Source: CAUYXJ01 sp963577065 (GTDB taxonomy: Bacteria; Chloroflexota; Dehalococcoidia; Tepidiformales; Tepidiformaceae). Taken from it: a stretch of DNA of 11,798 nucleotides. The notes beneath the pieces were generated by a model. It searched no databases. It saw only the letters and a list, made by a program, of their open reading frames with translations, and was not told the origin of the DNA. Below, piece after piece: positions 1-5,817 of this stretch; within the stretch, counting starts at the first letter, position 1, and every line of letters starts with the position of its first letter. Location of the stretch: NCBI GenBank assembly GCA_963577065.1, contig CAUYXJ010000084.1, positions 1-11,798 on the forward strand, in the 5' to 3' direction. Position numbers and translations under genes: made by a program.

Positions 1-172
1 GCCGGAACGACCGTAGCGCATGAAGCAGACGAGCGCGGGCGGGGGGGCCGGGGAGGGGCCCGAGCGCAGCGAGCTCTAAGGCATGAAGCGAGCGCGGAGG
101 CGGAGCGGCCGCAGGCCGCGTAGCCGCAGCAGCCGAGTGCGGGGGTGGAGAGGTGGTGGGGCCCGAGAAAAA
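1..172. other. GC-rich non-coding stretch with short direct repeats
   Basis: I see no convincing gene here. One frame is open from base 1 to a TAG at 123-125, but its Arg/Gly/Ala-rich translation looks like a by-product of base composition. Two short motifs each occur twice in the order A-B-A-B: GCATGAAGC (18-26 and 81-89), each followed closely by GAGCGCGG (31-38 and 90-97), and GGGGCCCGAG (55-64 and 158-167). A small hairpin, GCGGCC-GCA-GGCCGC, lies at 105-119. On the minus strand this region is downstream of the lipoprotein gene, so the hairpin could help end that transcript, but no T-run follows it. Confidence 0.4.
105..119. repeat. Short perfect inverted repeat (hairpin)
   Basis: Arms GCGGCC (105-110) and GGCCGC (114-119) enclose a three-base loop. 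It lies about 55 bases beyond the stop codon of the minus-strand lipoprotein gene, a possible place for its transcript to end. There is no T-tract on either side, so calling it a terminator would be a guess. Confidence 0.3.
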
Positions 173-1537
173 CTAGCGGGCGAACTCCAGGAATTCGGTC
201 GCCGCCCAGCCGGCTCCCCCGGCCGGTGTGGTTACCGCGAGCCACTCGAGGTCGCTGCCCTCGTCCGTTCTGCCCTCGGTCTGGAAAAGCACGCCATCGG
301 CGAAGCAGCCGAGGACGACGGCCGACGTCGACGGTTCCGTGCGTACGTTCAGGCACTCCCCGTCCGCGGCCACCCTTGCGAACGGCCCGCGCTGTGCGGC
401 GACGAAGAAGTTGCGACCTGCTAGCAGATCCTCGCCCGCATCGGAGAAGTTGCTGGCGAAGGGCCCTTCGAGGCGCGAGTAGGAACCCGATCGCCAATCG
501 ATCAGGATGGGCTCAGGCAGTGCGCCGCTCGCGGTCCCGGCGCGATTCCCCAGGATGATGTCGTCATCGAGCCAGCCCCAGACGAGCAGCAGTGATGTTT
601 CCGTGGCGTTGAAGACCGCCCGCGCGTCTCCCCGCTCGACGATCGCGAGCACGGAGAGGCCGGGCCCTGCGCCGTCCGCTCTCGGGACGAACACCGACAC
701 CGCCAGCCGCTCCTCCGTGGGGTGCGCGGCGATGGCCGTGAGCGTCCCCCCGGCGGGGGCGCGGAAGTAGTCGCTGCCGTCGCTGCGCAGCAAGGCGCGG
801 CGATCGGCCGAGAACCAGACGAGGGTTCCGCCGGCGAGCGAAGCGGCCAGCCCCCCGCTCCCCGGCGGTGCATTCACGGGGTCGCCCGAGGGGAGGCGGG
901 CGAGTGTTACCGGACCGCCCGGCGCCGGTGCATAAGTCGCGGTCACGAGGCCGGTAGCGTCGAGCTCGACGGGGTAGGCGGCCCCGTCCACCGTTTCGAT
1001 CGGCCGCCAGCTCACACCCCCGTCGATGGAGCGGTGCAACGTGACCTGGGCGTCCTCGCTCGGGAACCCGAGCAAGCCGCAGAAGCCAACATCGCACACC
1101 CCCAGCCACAGCTCCCCACCCTCCTTGGCGACGAGGTAGTCGGTGAGCCCTCGACTCCCACTGAGCGGCTCGCGCAGCAGCGGCTCGTTGCGCGTGACTC
1201 CTGCGGGGTCGACGTAAAGGCGGACGAGGCCTTCCGTCGGGCCGTCGCACTGCCAGCAGCCGCTCTCGATGATCACGGCGAGGCCGTCGAGCGGTGTTGG
1301 TGGCCTTTCGACGAGGGGCCCGATGTTGACCCCGCCGACGGAGATCGTCGGAGCGGCTGTGGGGCTCGCGGCTGCGGCAGTGGATGTCGCCGGGTCCGTG
1401 GATGAGGTGGGGTCGGTGGCCTTGGTAGTCGCTCCGCCCGCCGGCCCCGGGGTAAGCGGGGAATCGGAACCGCCCCCGCACCCTGCCAGCGCCAGGGCGA
1501 AAGCGGCGAGCAAGCCGAACGCCAATCGCGAAGGCAT
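173..1537 (-). CDS. Secreted lipoprotein with Asp-box and C-terminal SH3-like domain
   Basis: This 454-residue protein is probably anchored to the outer face of the membrane. A short lipoprotein signal peptide ends in a lipobox L-A-G-C with the lipidated Cys at residue 20. A Thr/Ser/Ala/Pro-rich low-complexity linker follows (about 27-66). The middle reads as a beta-propeller or sialidase-like fold. It has an Asp-box-like motif S-I-D-G-G-V-S-W (170-177) and two close cysteine pairs (C94/C97 and C148/C153). The last 65 residues (from about 389) resemble a bacterial SH3 domain: ECLNVRTEPSTSAVVLGCF, then a GWA motif near the end. Such domains often bind cell wall or ligands. The substrate is unknown. 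It is transcribed away from the P450 cluster and need not share its role. I see no ribosome binding site before the ATG. A TACCAT element 10 bases upstream would suit a nearly leaderless transcript. Confidence 0.85.
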   Translation of the reverse strand: MPSRLAFGLLAAFALALAGCGGGSDSPLTPGPAGGATTKATDPTSSTDPATSTAAAASPTAAPTISVGGVNIGPLVERPPTPLDGLAVIIESGCWQCDGPTEGLVRLYVDPAGVTRNEPLLREPLSGSRGLTDYLVAKEGGELWLGVCDVGFCGLLGFPSEDAQVTLHRSIDGGVSWRPIETVDGAAYPVELDATGLVTATYAPAPGGPVTLARLPSGDPVNAPPGSGGLAASLAGGTLVWFSADRRALLRSDGSDYFRAPAGGTLTAIAAHPTEERLAVSVFVPRADGAGPGLSVLAIVERGDARAVFNATETSLLLVWGWLDDDIILGNRAGTASGALPEPILIDWRSGSYSRLEGPFASNFSDAGEDLLAGRNFFVAAQRGPFARVAADGECLNVRTEPSTSAVVLGCFADGVLFQTEGRTDEGSDLEWLAVTTPAGGAGWAATEFLEFAR

Positions 1538-1795
1538 ACTGCGAGCATGGTACTGCCCGCGCGCAGGATTCCGGCAGGCGGCCGTTCGCGGGATGAACGA
1601 AGCTGCCGGAGGGACCGGCCCCCGGTGGGCTTCGCCCGGATGGAGCCCTTGAGTTTGGCGGTTGCCATCCTCGCGGGGCCCGCGCCGGTGGCTCCGGCCC
1701 GGCTCGTTCAGCTACTCTCGGCCAGCAAGAAACGCAGGTGCGGCCGAGGCCCGTTGTCCTCGTCGCCGGACGCCATCAGCGAAGGGTGGATGGAG
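1538..1795. other. Divergent intergenic region between the lipoprotein and the oxidative cluster
   Basis: These bases separate two genes read in opposite directions and should hold both promoters. The reading frame of the plus-strand gene stays open back to 1547, but its translation there is Arg/Pro-rich and unlike the family, so I treat it as non-coding. An inverted repeat CGAAGC (1598-1603) / GCTTCG (1629-1634) with a 25-base gap could be a regulator site. I see no strong -35/-10 pair for the plus strand. TACTCT at 1713-1718 is the only weak -10 candidate. Confidence 0.4.
1548..1553 (-). promoter_or_regulatory. Possible -10 element of the lipoprotein gene
   Basis: On the minus strand TACCAT (4 of 6 matches to TATAAT) lies 10 bases before the ATG at 1537. 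Transcription would begin only a few bases before the start codon, which would explain the missing ribosome binding site. No good -35 box is visible, so this is tentative. Confidence 0.2.
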
Positions 1796-3028
1796 ATGGT
1801 GCGACAAGAGCTGATCGATCGGAGCACGGAGCTCGCGAAGACGCCGATGCGCGAGCGCATCGCGAACATGAAAGAGGCGCTGACGGCCGCGGGCGACGAG
1901 GCCCAGGAGCTTCGCCGTTTGCCGGACTGGGCATCGAAGGAGATGGCCGCTGCCGGGATCTACCGCATCGCCATGCCGAAGGAGCTCGGCGGCGAGGATA
2001 TGCATGCCCGCGGCCAAATCGAGACGATCGAGGCGGCCTGCGCCATCGACGGCTCAGTCGGGTGGTGCGTCCAGATCAACTCAGAGATCAACGCCCTCGT
2101 TCTGCGCCGGATGGACCCCGCCTTCGCCCACGAGATCTGCGACGACTGGGACTTCCTCGTCTGCTCCGGTCTGGGCAGCCCGAACGGGGAGTTCCCGGGG
2201 CGGACCGCCAAGCGGGAGGGGGATGGCTGGCGCACGACCTACCAGGGCGCGTTCGCCAGCGGCTGCTACAACGCCACCTGGAACCTCGTCCTGAACCCTG
2301 CTGCCGAGGTCGTGGACGAGGACACGGGCGAGATGGCGCAGGCGTCGTTCATGGTGCCGAAGGGTGAGTTCGAGCCGGTCGACACCTGGAACATGGCGGG
2401 CTTGCGCGGTTCCGGCAGCCACGACGTGCGCATCGTCGACCAACACGTTCCAGAAAAGCACGTCCTCCCCCTCGATGCGCTTGCGTCGACGGAACACTGG
2501 GAGAACCCGACCTACCGCAATCCCTCGCAGGTGCCTTACAACAAAGCTGCGGTCGCACTCGGCATCGCCCGCGGGGCGGTCGACGTGTTCACAGAGCTCG
2601 CGACGACGAAGACGCCGTGGATGTCGGGAACTCTGCTGAAGGACCAGCCTGAGGCCTACATCCGCCTGGGCGAGGCAGAAGCGACGCTGCAGGCGGCACG
2701 CGCCTTCGTGATGGAGACCCAGGACGAGATCGAGGCGAACCTGGGGCCACTCGAGGGTGGCCGCTCGGTGCCCGAGTGGCCGTTGCTGCGGCGGGGCCTA
2801 CTTGCCGCGACGCATGCGGCCCAGTCCTGCCGCCAAGTCGTCGATCTCATCCACAACACGGCAGGCACCACCGCGAGCCGGATGGAGCATCCGCTGGAGC
2901 GCAAGCTCCGCGATGCCCATCAGGCGGCCGCGCACGGCGGCGTGAGCTGGCGCAACTACGGGAACATGGGCAAGACCTACCTCGGCGAGGAGCCTCCGGG
3001 GCAGTACGCGGACGTGCGCCGGGCCTAG
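1796..3028 (+). CDS. Acyl-CoA-dehydrogenase-fold flavoprotein, probably group-D flavin monooxygenase (HsaA/DszC-like)
   Basis: The protein has about 410 residues, normal for this fold. The N-terminal helical part is followed by the beta-domain motif M-A-G-L-R-G-S-G-S (about 200-208), where relatives carry W-x-x-x-G-(M/L)-R-G-T/S-G-S. The C-terminal helical bundle ends with R372-D373 and A-H, the R-D-x-x-x-x-x-x-H pattern of the Acyl-CoA_dh_2 type domain. Relatives such as HsaA and DszC use reduced flavin from a separate reductase plus oxygen to hydroxylate aromatic or heterocyclic substrates. True acyl-CoA dehydrogenation is less likely but not excluded. I prefer ATG 1796 because GAAGGG at 1781-1786 sits 9 bases upstream; ATG 1790 would leave only 3. 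It is the first gene of the plus-strand run. No flavin reductase is encoded in the window. Confidence 0.82.
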   Translation: MVRQELIDRSTELAKTPMRERIANMKEALTAAGDEAQELRRLPDWASKEMAAAGIYRIAMPKELGGEDMHARGQIETIEAACAIDGSVGWCVQINSEINALVLRRMDPAFAHEICDDWDFLVCSGLGSPNGEFPGRTAKREGDGWRTTYQGAFASGCYNATWNLVLNPAAEVVDEDTGEMAQASFMVPKGEFEPVDTWNMAGLRGSGSHDVRIVDQHVPEKHVLPLDALASTEHWENPTYRNPSQVPYNKAAVALGIARGAVDVFTELATTKTPWMSGTLLKDQPEAYIRLGEAEATLQAARAFVMETQDEIEANLGPLEGGRSVPEWPLLRRGLLAATHAAQSCRQVVDLIHNTAGTTASRMEHPLERKLRDAHQAAAHGGVSWRNYGNMGKTYLGEEPPGQYADVRRA

Positions 3029-3121
3029 GCCGCGTTCGCGCGCATCGCCGCCATTGAGTCGACCGACAACCCCGCCCCTCGATAGGGTCGAGAGCGGTCT
3101 GCCTCGGGGTCTGAAGCCCAG
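3029..3121. other. Spacer between flavoprotein gene and GMC remnant
   Basis: There is no intact coding region here. The stretch 3097-3120 can be read as V-C-L-G-V-stop-S-P, which loosely resembles the C-A-G-V-Y-G-S-P segment of GMC oxidoreductases. It may therefore be the most decayed edge of the pseudogene that follows. That reading is tentative. Confidence 0.3.
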
Positions 3122-3124
3122 CGA

Positions 3125-3864
3125 CAATCGCCGCCGATCCTGCTGCGTTCGGGCATCGGCCCGAACGCAGACCTCGACGCTATCGGCGTGCCCCTCGCGC
3201 ACGAACTGTCGGGCGTGGGCACAACCTCGTCGACCATCCCCTGGTTGCGATCAGCTATGCCTCAAAGCCCGGCGTCTCGCTGATGCCGGACCCACCCGTG
3301 CAGACGATGCTGCGCTACACCGCCGACGGCGGTGAGAAGAACGACACGCAGATCTATATGGTCAACCACTTCCCCGGCGGCGAGGGCGTGTTCGCGCTGA
3401 TCGCGATTTTGCAACGGCCCAGGTCGCGCGGCCGGCTGCACCTGGAGAGCGCCGACTACCGCGTGCAGCCGCGGATCGAGCTCAATTTCTTCGACGACGA
3501 ATCGGATGTGCGCCGGCTGCGCGAAGGGCTGCAGCTCTGCTGGCGCATCGCCGAGCACCCGTCAATCGCGCAGTTCGCGGAGGCGCTCAACGGCCCCGAC
3601 GCGGCGGTCCTCGCCGATGACGACGCGCTCGACGCCCACATCCGGGCGACCGGCTCGCACAACTTCCACCCTGTCGGCACGGCGAAGATGGGCCCGGCTG
3701 GCGACGCTGAAGCCGTCGTCGACGCGCGTGGCCGCGTCCACGGGGTCGAGGGGCTGCGCGTGGCGGACGCCTCGATCATGCCGACGATCGTGCGCGCCCA
3801 CACGAACCTGACCTGCATCATGATCGGCGAGCACATCGCCGGCTGGATCCGGAACGGCGAGTAG
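3125..3864 (+). pseudogene. GMC oxidoreductase remnant: N-terminal FAD domain missing, one frameshift
   Basis: Only the C-terminal half of a glucose-methanol-choline family flavoenzyme remains. The first piece, in one frame, reads SPPILLRSGIGPNADLDAIG and onward to H-E-L-S-G-V-G (3128-3220), the usual segment before the family's GVGxNLxDHP motif. The next bases continue as N-L-V-D-H-P-L-V-A-I-S only in another frame (from 3223), so a single base has been lost near 3220-3222. From there the frame is open to the stop at 3864. It keeps the active-site His in H-N-F-H-P-V-G-T (codon 3667-3669) and the second catalytic position as His in R-A-H-T-N (3799-3801). The dinucleotide-binding GxGxxG region and roughly half the usual 500-560 residues are absent. 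An ATG at 3283 could give a 193-residue fragment, but without FAD binding it should be inactive. The intact ancestor probably oxidised an alcohol made by the neighbouring oxygenases. Confidence 0.8.
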
Positions 3865-3872
3865 CCCTGGGC

Positions 3873-3908
3873 CGGCGCCTTGACAGCGCCGATGTCGTCC
3901 GCCTGAAT
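3873..3908 (+). promoter_or_regulatory. Candidate sigma70-type promoter with inverted repeat over the -35, ahead of P450 gene 1
   Basis: A perfect TTGACA (3880-3885) is followed after 17 bases by CTGAAT (3903-3908), which matches the last three positions of TATAAT. The -35 box lies in the centre of a perfect inverted repeat CGGCGC (3873-3878) / GCGCCG (3886-3891). A repressor bound there would block polymerase. The site falls after the GMC pseudogene and 43 bases before the P450 start. It could restart transcription of the downstream genes independently of the broken upstream part. Confidence 0.4.
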
Positions 3909-3918
3909 GGAGCCGCCG

Positions 3919-3934
3919 GCCGCCCCGAGGCGGC
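3919..3934. repeat. Small hairpin before the ribosome binding site of P450 gene 1
   Basis: Arms GCCGCC (3919-3924) and GGCGGC (3929-3934) enclose the four-base loop CCGA. It ends 7 bases before the GGAGG at 3942-3946. If the promoter at 3880-3908 is used, this hairpin would be at the very 5' end of the transcript. Confidence 0.3.
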
Positions 3935-3950
3935 GTTGCGCGGAGGCACC

Positions 3951-5264
3951 ATGACCGCACCCGTCGAGGCAGACCCAAGCCTGATCGAGCCGGGCGAGTT
4001 CCTGACCGAGGAGTTCCGCGTCGATCCCTTCCCCATTTATCGCCGCCTGCGTGAGTACGAGCCGGTCTACCAGGACCGGTTTCAGAACCGCTGGATCGTT
4101 TCGCGTTACGAGGACATCTGGGCGATCTACAAGAACAACGCCGAGTTCACCCGTGCTGTCTACGACCCCAAGGGAAAGTTCCACTTCGGTTCCGACACCG
4201 CGCTCGGGCAGACCCTGAACGAGCTGGGTGAGGGGGCGGATTACATCTGGCTGCGCGGCATCGTGGCCGGTGAGTTCGTCGGCAATCGCCTACTCGAGCG
4301 TGTCCCGATGATCGAAGCGGTCGCGACAAAACTGGTCGATGGTTTCTTGGAGAAGGCCGCCGGCGACCGCGCGGCGGGGCTCACAACACGTGGCCAGGTC
4401 GACCTCGTTGCGCAGTTCAGCGCGCGCTTCCCGATCCGGGTGATCGCGGGGATGCTCGGCCTGCCCGAAGAGGACAACGATTACTTCGAGGAGCTCTACG
4501 ACGAGCTCTTCGCCGGCGGTGGTTACGGAAAGGCGCACCAGCGCCGGGGGCTGAAGGCGCGCGATCAGCTCTTCGCCTATCTCGATCCGCTGATCGAAGC
4601 GCGCAGGCGTGAGCCGCAGGGCGATCTGCTCTCCACCTTCTGCCACGCGGAGAAGGACGGTGCGCGCATGAGCCTCGGCCAGATCCGCGGCTACGTCGCG
4701 CTCCTCCTCGTCGGCGGTGGCGATACCACGCACAAGGCGATCGACGCTATGTGGTGGAACCTCCTCCGCAGCCCGGAGCAGTACGAGGCGGTGCGGGCGA
4801 AGCCGGAGCTGATGGACCGCGTCTTTACGGAGATGCTGCGCTTCGATGGCTCGAACCACTGGCAGCGCCGCCGCACGAAGGTCGAGGTGGAGCTGCGCGA
4901 TCGCGTTCTGCCCGTCGGCGCCAGCGTCTGGCTGGGGTTGGGTTCGGGGAACCGCGACGAGGCGATCTTCGCGGACCCCGATACCTTCAACATCTTCCGC
5001 GAGGACCTCTACTTCGGGAAGGAGTTGCGCACCGGGTACTGGAAAGATGGCGTCGCCAGCCACCTCGGCTTCGGCCAGGAGACGCACTTCTGTTTGGGCT
5101 ACGCCCTCGCCCGCCAGGAGTCCGTTATCTCCTCGCGCGTCCTCCTCGATGCGCTCAAGCACCCCCGTCTCAGGGACGTGCCCAACGAAGGCATCGCCTT
5201 CCCGCCCCCGGGACGCGGCGGCGTCCGCGGCGTCCAGCACCTCGATATCGAGTTCGATCTCTAG
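3951..5264 (+). CDS. Cytochrome P450 (first of two paralogues)
   Basis: This 437-residue soluble bacterial P450 should insert one oxygen atom into an unactivated C-H or C=C bond, using electrons from a ferredoxin system. The I-helix reads V-G-G-G-D258-T259-T260, the acid-alcohol pair for oxygen activation. The K-helix ExxR is E294-M-L-R297. The haem loop is F-G-Q-E-T-H-F-C381-L-G, with Cys381 the iron ligand. The usual second glycine of FGxGxHxCxG is Glu here. Between the D-P-D-T-F segment and the haem loop there are extra residues (D-L-Y-F-G-K-E-L-R-T-G-Y-W) not typical of class I bacterial P450s. The C-helix has Y98-I-W-L-R102 where most P450s, and the sister gene, have H-x-x-x-R. ATG 3951 has GGAGG four bases upstream; a TTG at 3936 is less likely. 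The substrate is unknown; a terpenoid or steroid-like compound is a guess. Confidence 0.93.
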   Translation: MTAPVEADPSLIEPGEFLTEEFRVDPFPIYRRLREYEPVYQDRFQNRWIVSRYEDIWAIYKNNAEFTRAVYDPKGKFHFGSDTALGQTLNELGEGADYIWLRGIVAGEFVGNRLLERVPMIEAVATKLVDGFLEKAAGDRAAGLTTRGQVDLVAQFSARFPIRVIAGMLGLPEEDNDYFEELYDELFAGGGYGKAHQRRGLKARDQLFAYLDPLIEARRREPQGDLLSTFCHAEKDGARMSLGQIRGYVALLLVGGGDTTHKAIDAMWWNLLRSPEQYEAVRAKPELMDRVFTEMLRFDGSNHWQRRRTKVEVELRDRVLPVGASVWLGLGSGNRDEAIFADPDTFNIFREDLYFGKELRTGYWKDGVASHLGFGQETHFCLGYALARQESVISSRVLLDALKHPRLRDVPNEGIAFPPPGRGGVRGVQHLDIEFDL

Positions 5265-5274
5265 CGACCGGACG

Positions 5275-5334
5275 TGAGGCCGCGGCGCACCGCGGCGCGA
5301 AGCGTCATAATACGCGCCGCCGCGCGCGGCCTCA
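5275..5334. promoter_or_regulatory. Nested inverted repeats with a -10-like box in the loop, between P450 gene 1 and the SnoaL gene
   Basis: Outer arms TGAGGCCGCG (5275-5284) and CGCGGCCTCA (5325-5334) are perfectly complementary. Inside them CGGCGCG (5293-5299) and CGCGCCG (5313-5319) form a second perfect stem with a 13-base AT-richer loop. That loop contains CATAAT (5306-5311), which matches a -10 box at 5 of 6 positions, but no -35 is visible at the right distance. The structure could be an operator/promoter, or an RNA hairpin that trims or attenuates the P450 message. It lacks a T-run, so a simple intrinsic terminator is less likely. Confidence 0.4.
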
Positions 5335-5363
5335 GGCGCGCCGCCGGCCGCAGAGGAGGAGCC

Positions 5364-5792
5364 ATGGGTAAGCCCACCACCGAGGACTACACCGCGATCC
5401 GCATGGTCGCCGAGCGCTACGTCGACGCCGTCAACCGCTTCGATCCGGAAGCCTGGATCGGTACCTGGGCGCCAGATGGCGAATGGAACGAGCGGAAGGG
5501 CCATGAGGCCGTGCTCGAGGCGTGGATGGGGGCCATGACCCGAATCCCCAACGTCTACATGCACGTCTACTCGGGCGTGATCGACGACGTTACGGGCGAT
5601 ACGGCATCGGGCCGCTGGTACATGGGCGAGTTTCTGAACATGCCCGATGGCAGTCGCTCGATGAACTCGATCTGCTACATCGACGACTACGCCCGCATCG
5701 ACGGCCAGTGGTGCTTCAAATCGCGCAGGTTCTCGGCGCTTTATCGTGGCCCCGCCGACCTGAGCGGCGAATTCGCGAAATACGCCGGCTAG
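5364..5792 (+). CDS. SnoaL-like / NTF2-fold protein
   Basis: This 142-residue protein matches the SnoaL_4 type of the NTF2-like superfamily, small cone-shaped proteins that act as cyclases, isomerases, dehydratases or hydroxylation partners. The N-terminal helix and pocket edge read A-E-R-Y-V-D-A-V-N-R-F-D-P-E-A-W, then T-W-A-P-D-G-E-W. A central beta region with G-R-W-Y-M-G-E and a late W-C-F-K-S-R-R-F strand complete the usual layout. ATG 5364 is chosen because GAGGAGGA lies just upstream (5353-5360); the frame is open further back, but that part overlaps the GC-rich inverted repeats. It lies 99 bases after P450 gene 1 and 25 bases before the ThuA gene. Members of this fold often accompany P450s and flavoenzymes in terpenoid, steroid and polyketide pathways. 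Which reaction this one performs cannot be read from the sequence. Confidence 0.82.
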   Translation: MGKPTTEDYTAIRMVAERYVDAVNRFDPEAWIGTWAPDGEWNERKGHEAVLEAWMGAMTRIPNVYMHVYSGVIDDVTGDTASGRWYMGEFLNMPDGSRSMNSICYIDDYARIDGQWCFKSRRFSALYRGPADLSGEFAKYAG

Positions 5793-5801
5793 ATAGCCGG
5801 C
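5784..5801. repeat. Palindrome spanning the SnoaL stop codon and abutting the ThuA ribosome binding site
   Basis: GCCGGCTA (5784-5791) and TAGCCGGC (5794-5801) are perfect inverted arms separated by two bases. As RNA it would fold as about 7 pairs with the loop AGAT. The TAG stop of the SnoaL gene (5790-5792) is inside it, and the AGGAGG of the next gene begins at 5802, directly after it. A ribosome finishing the first gene would melt it, so it could couple translation of the two genes. Confidence 0.35.
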
Positions 5802-5817
5802 AGGAGGTAAGGAAACC

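Noticed and set aside
1..21. A minus-strand gene starting at ATG 21 and running off the left edge
   Set aside because: Only seven codons are visible and there is no ribosome binding site, so it cannot be supported.
1547..1795. Upstream extension of the flavoprotein gene by about 80 residues
   Set aside because: The extension is Arg/Pro-rich, unlike the family, with no ribosome binding site at 1547; ATG 1796 has GAAGGG at proper spacing and gives the usual length.
3283..3864. Reading the GMC fragment as an intact 193-residue gene
   Set aside because: No ribosome binding site was seen near 3283, the family homology continues upstream in another frame, and a GMC catalytic half without FAD binding should not work alone.
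3919..3934. Hairpin before P450 gene 1 as a transcription terminator for the GMC remnant
   Set aside because: It lacks a T-run and lies almost on the ribosome binding site of the next gene; a 5' leader hairpin is a better description.
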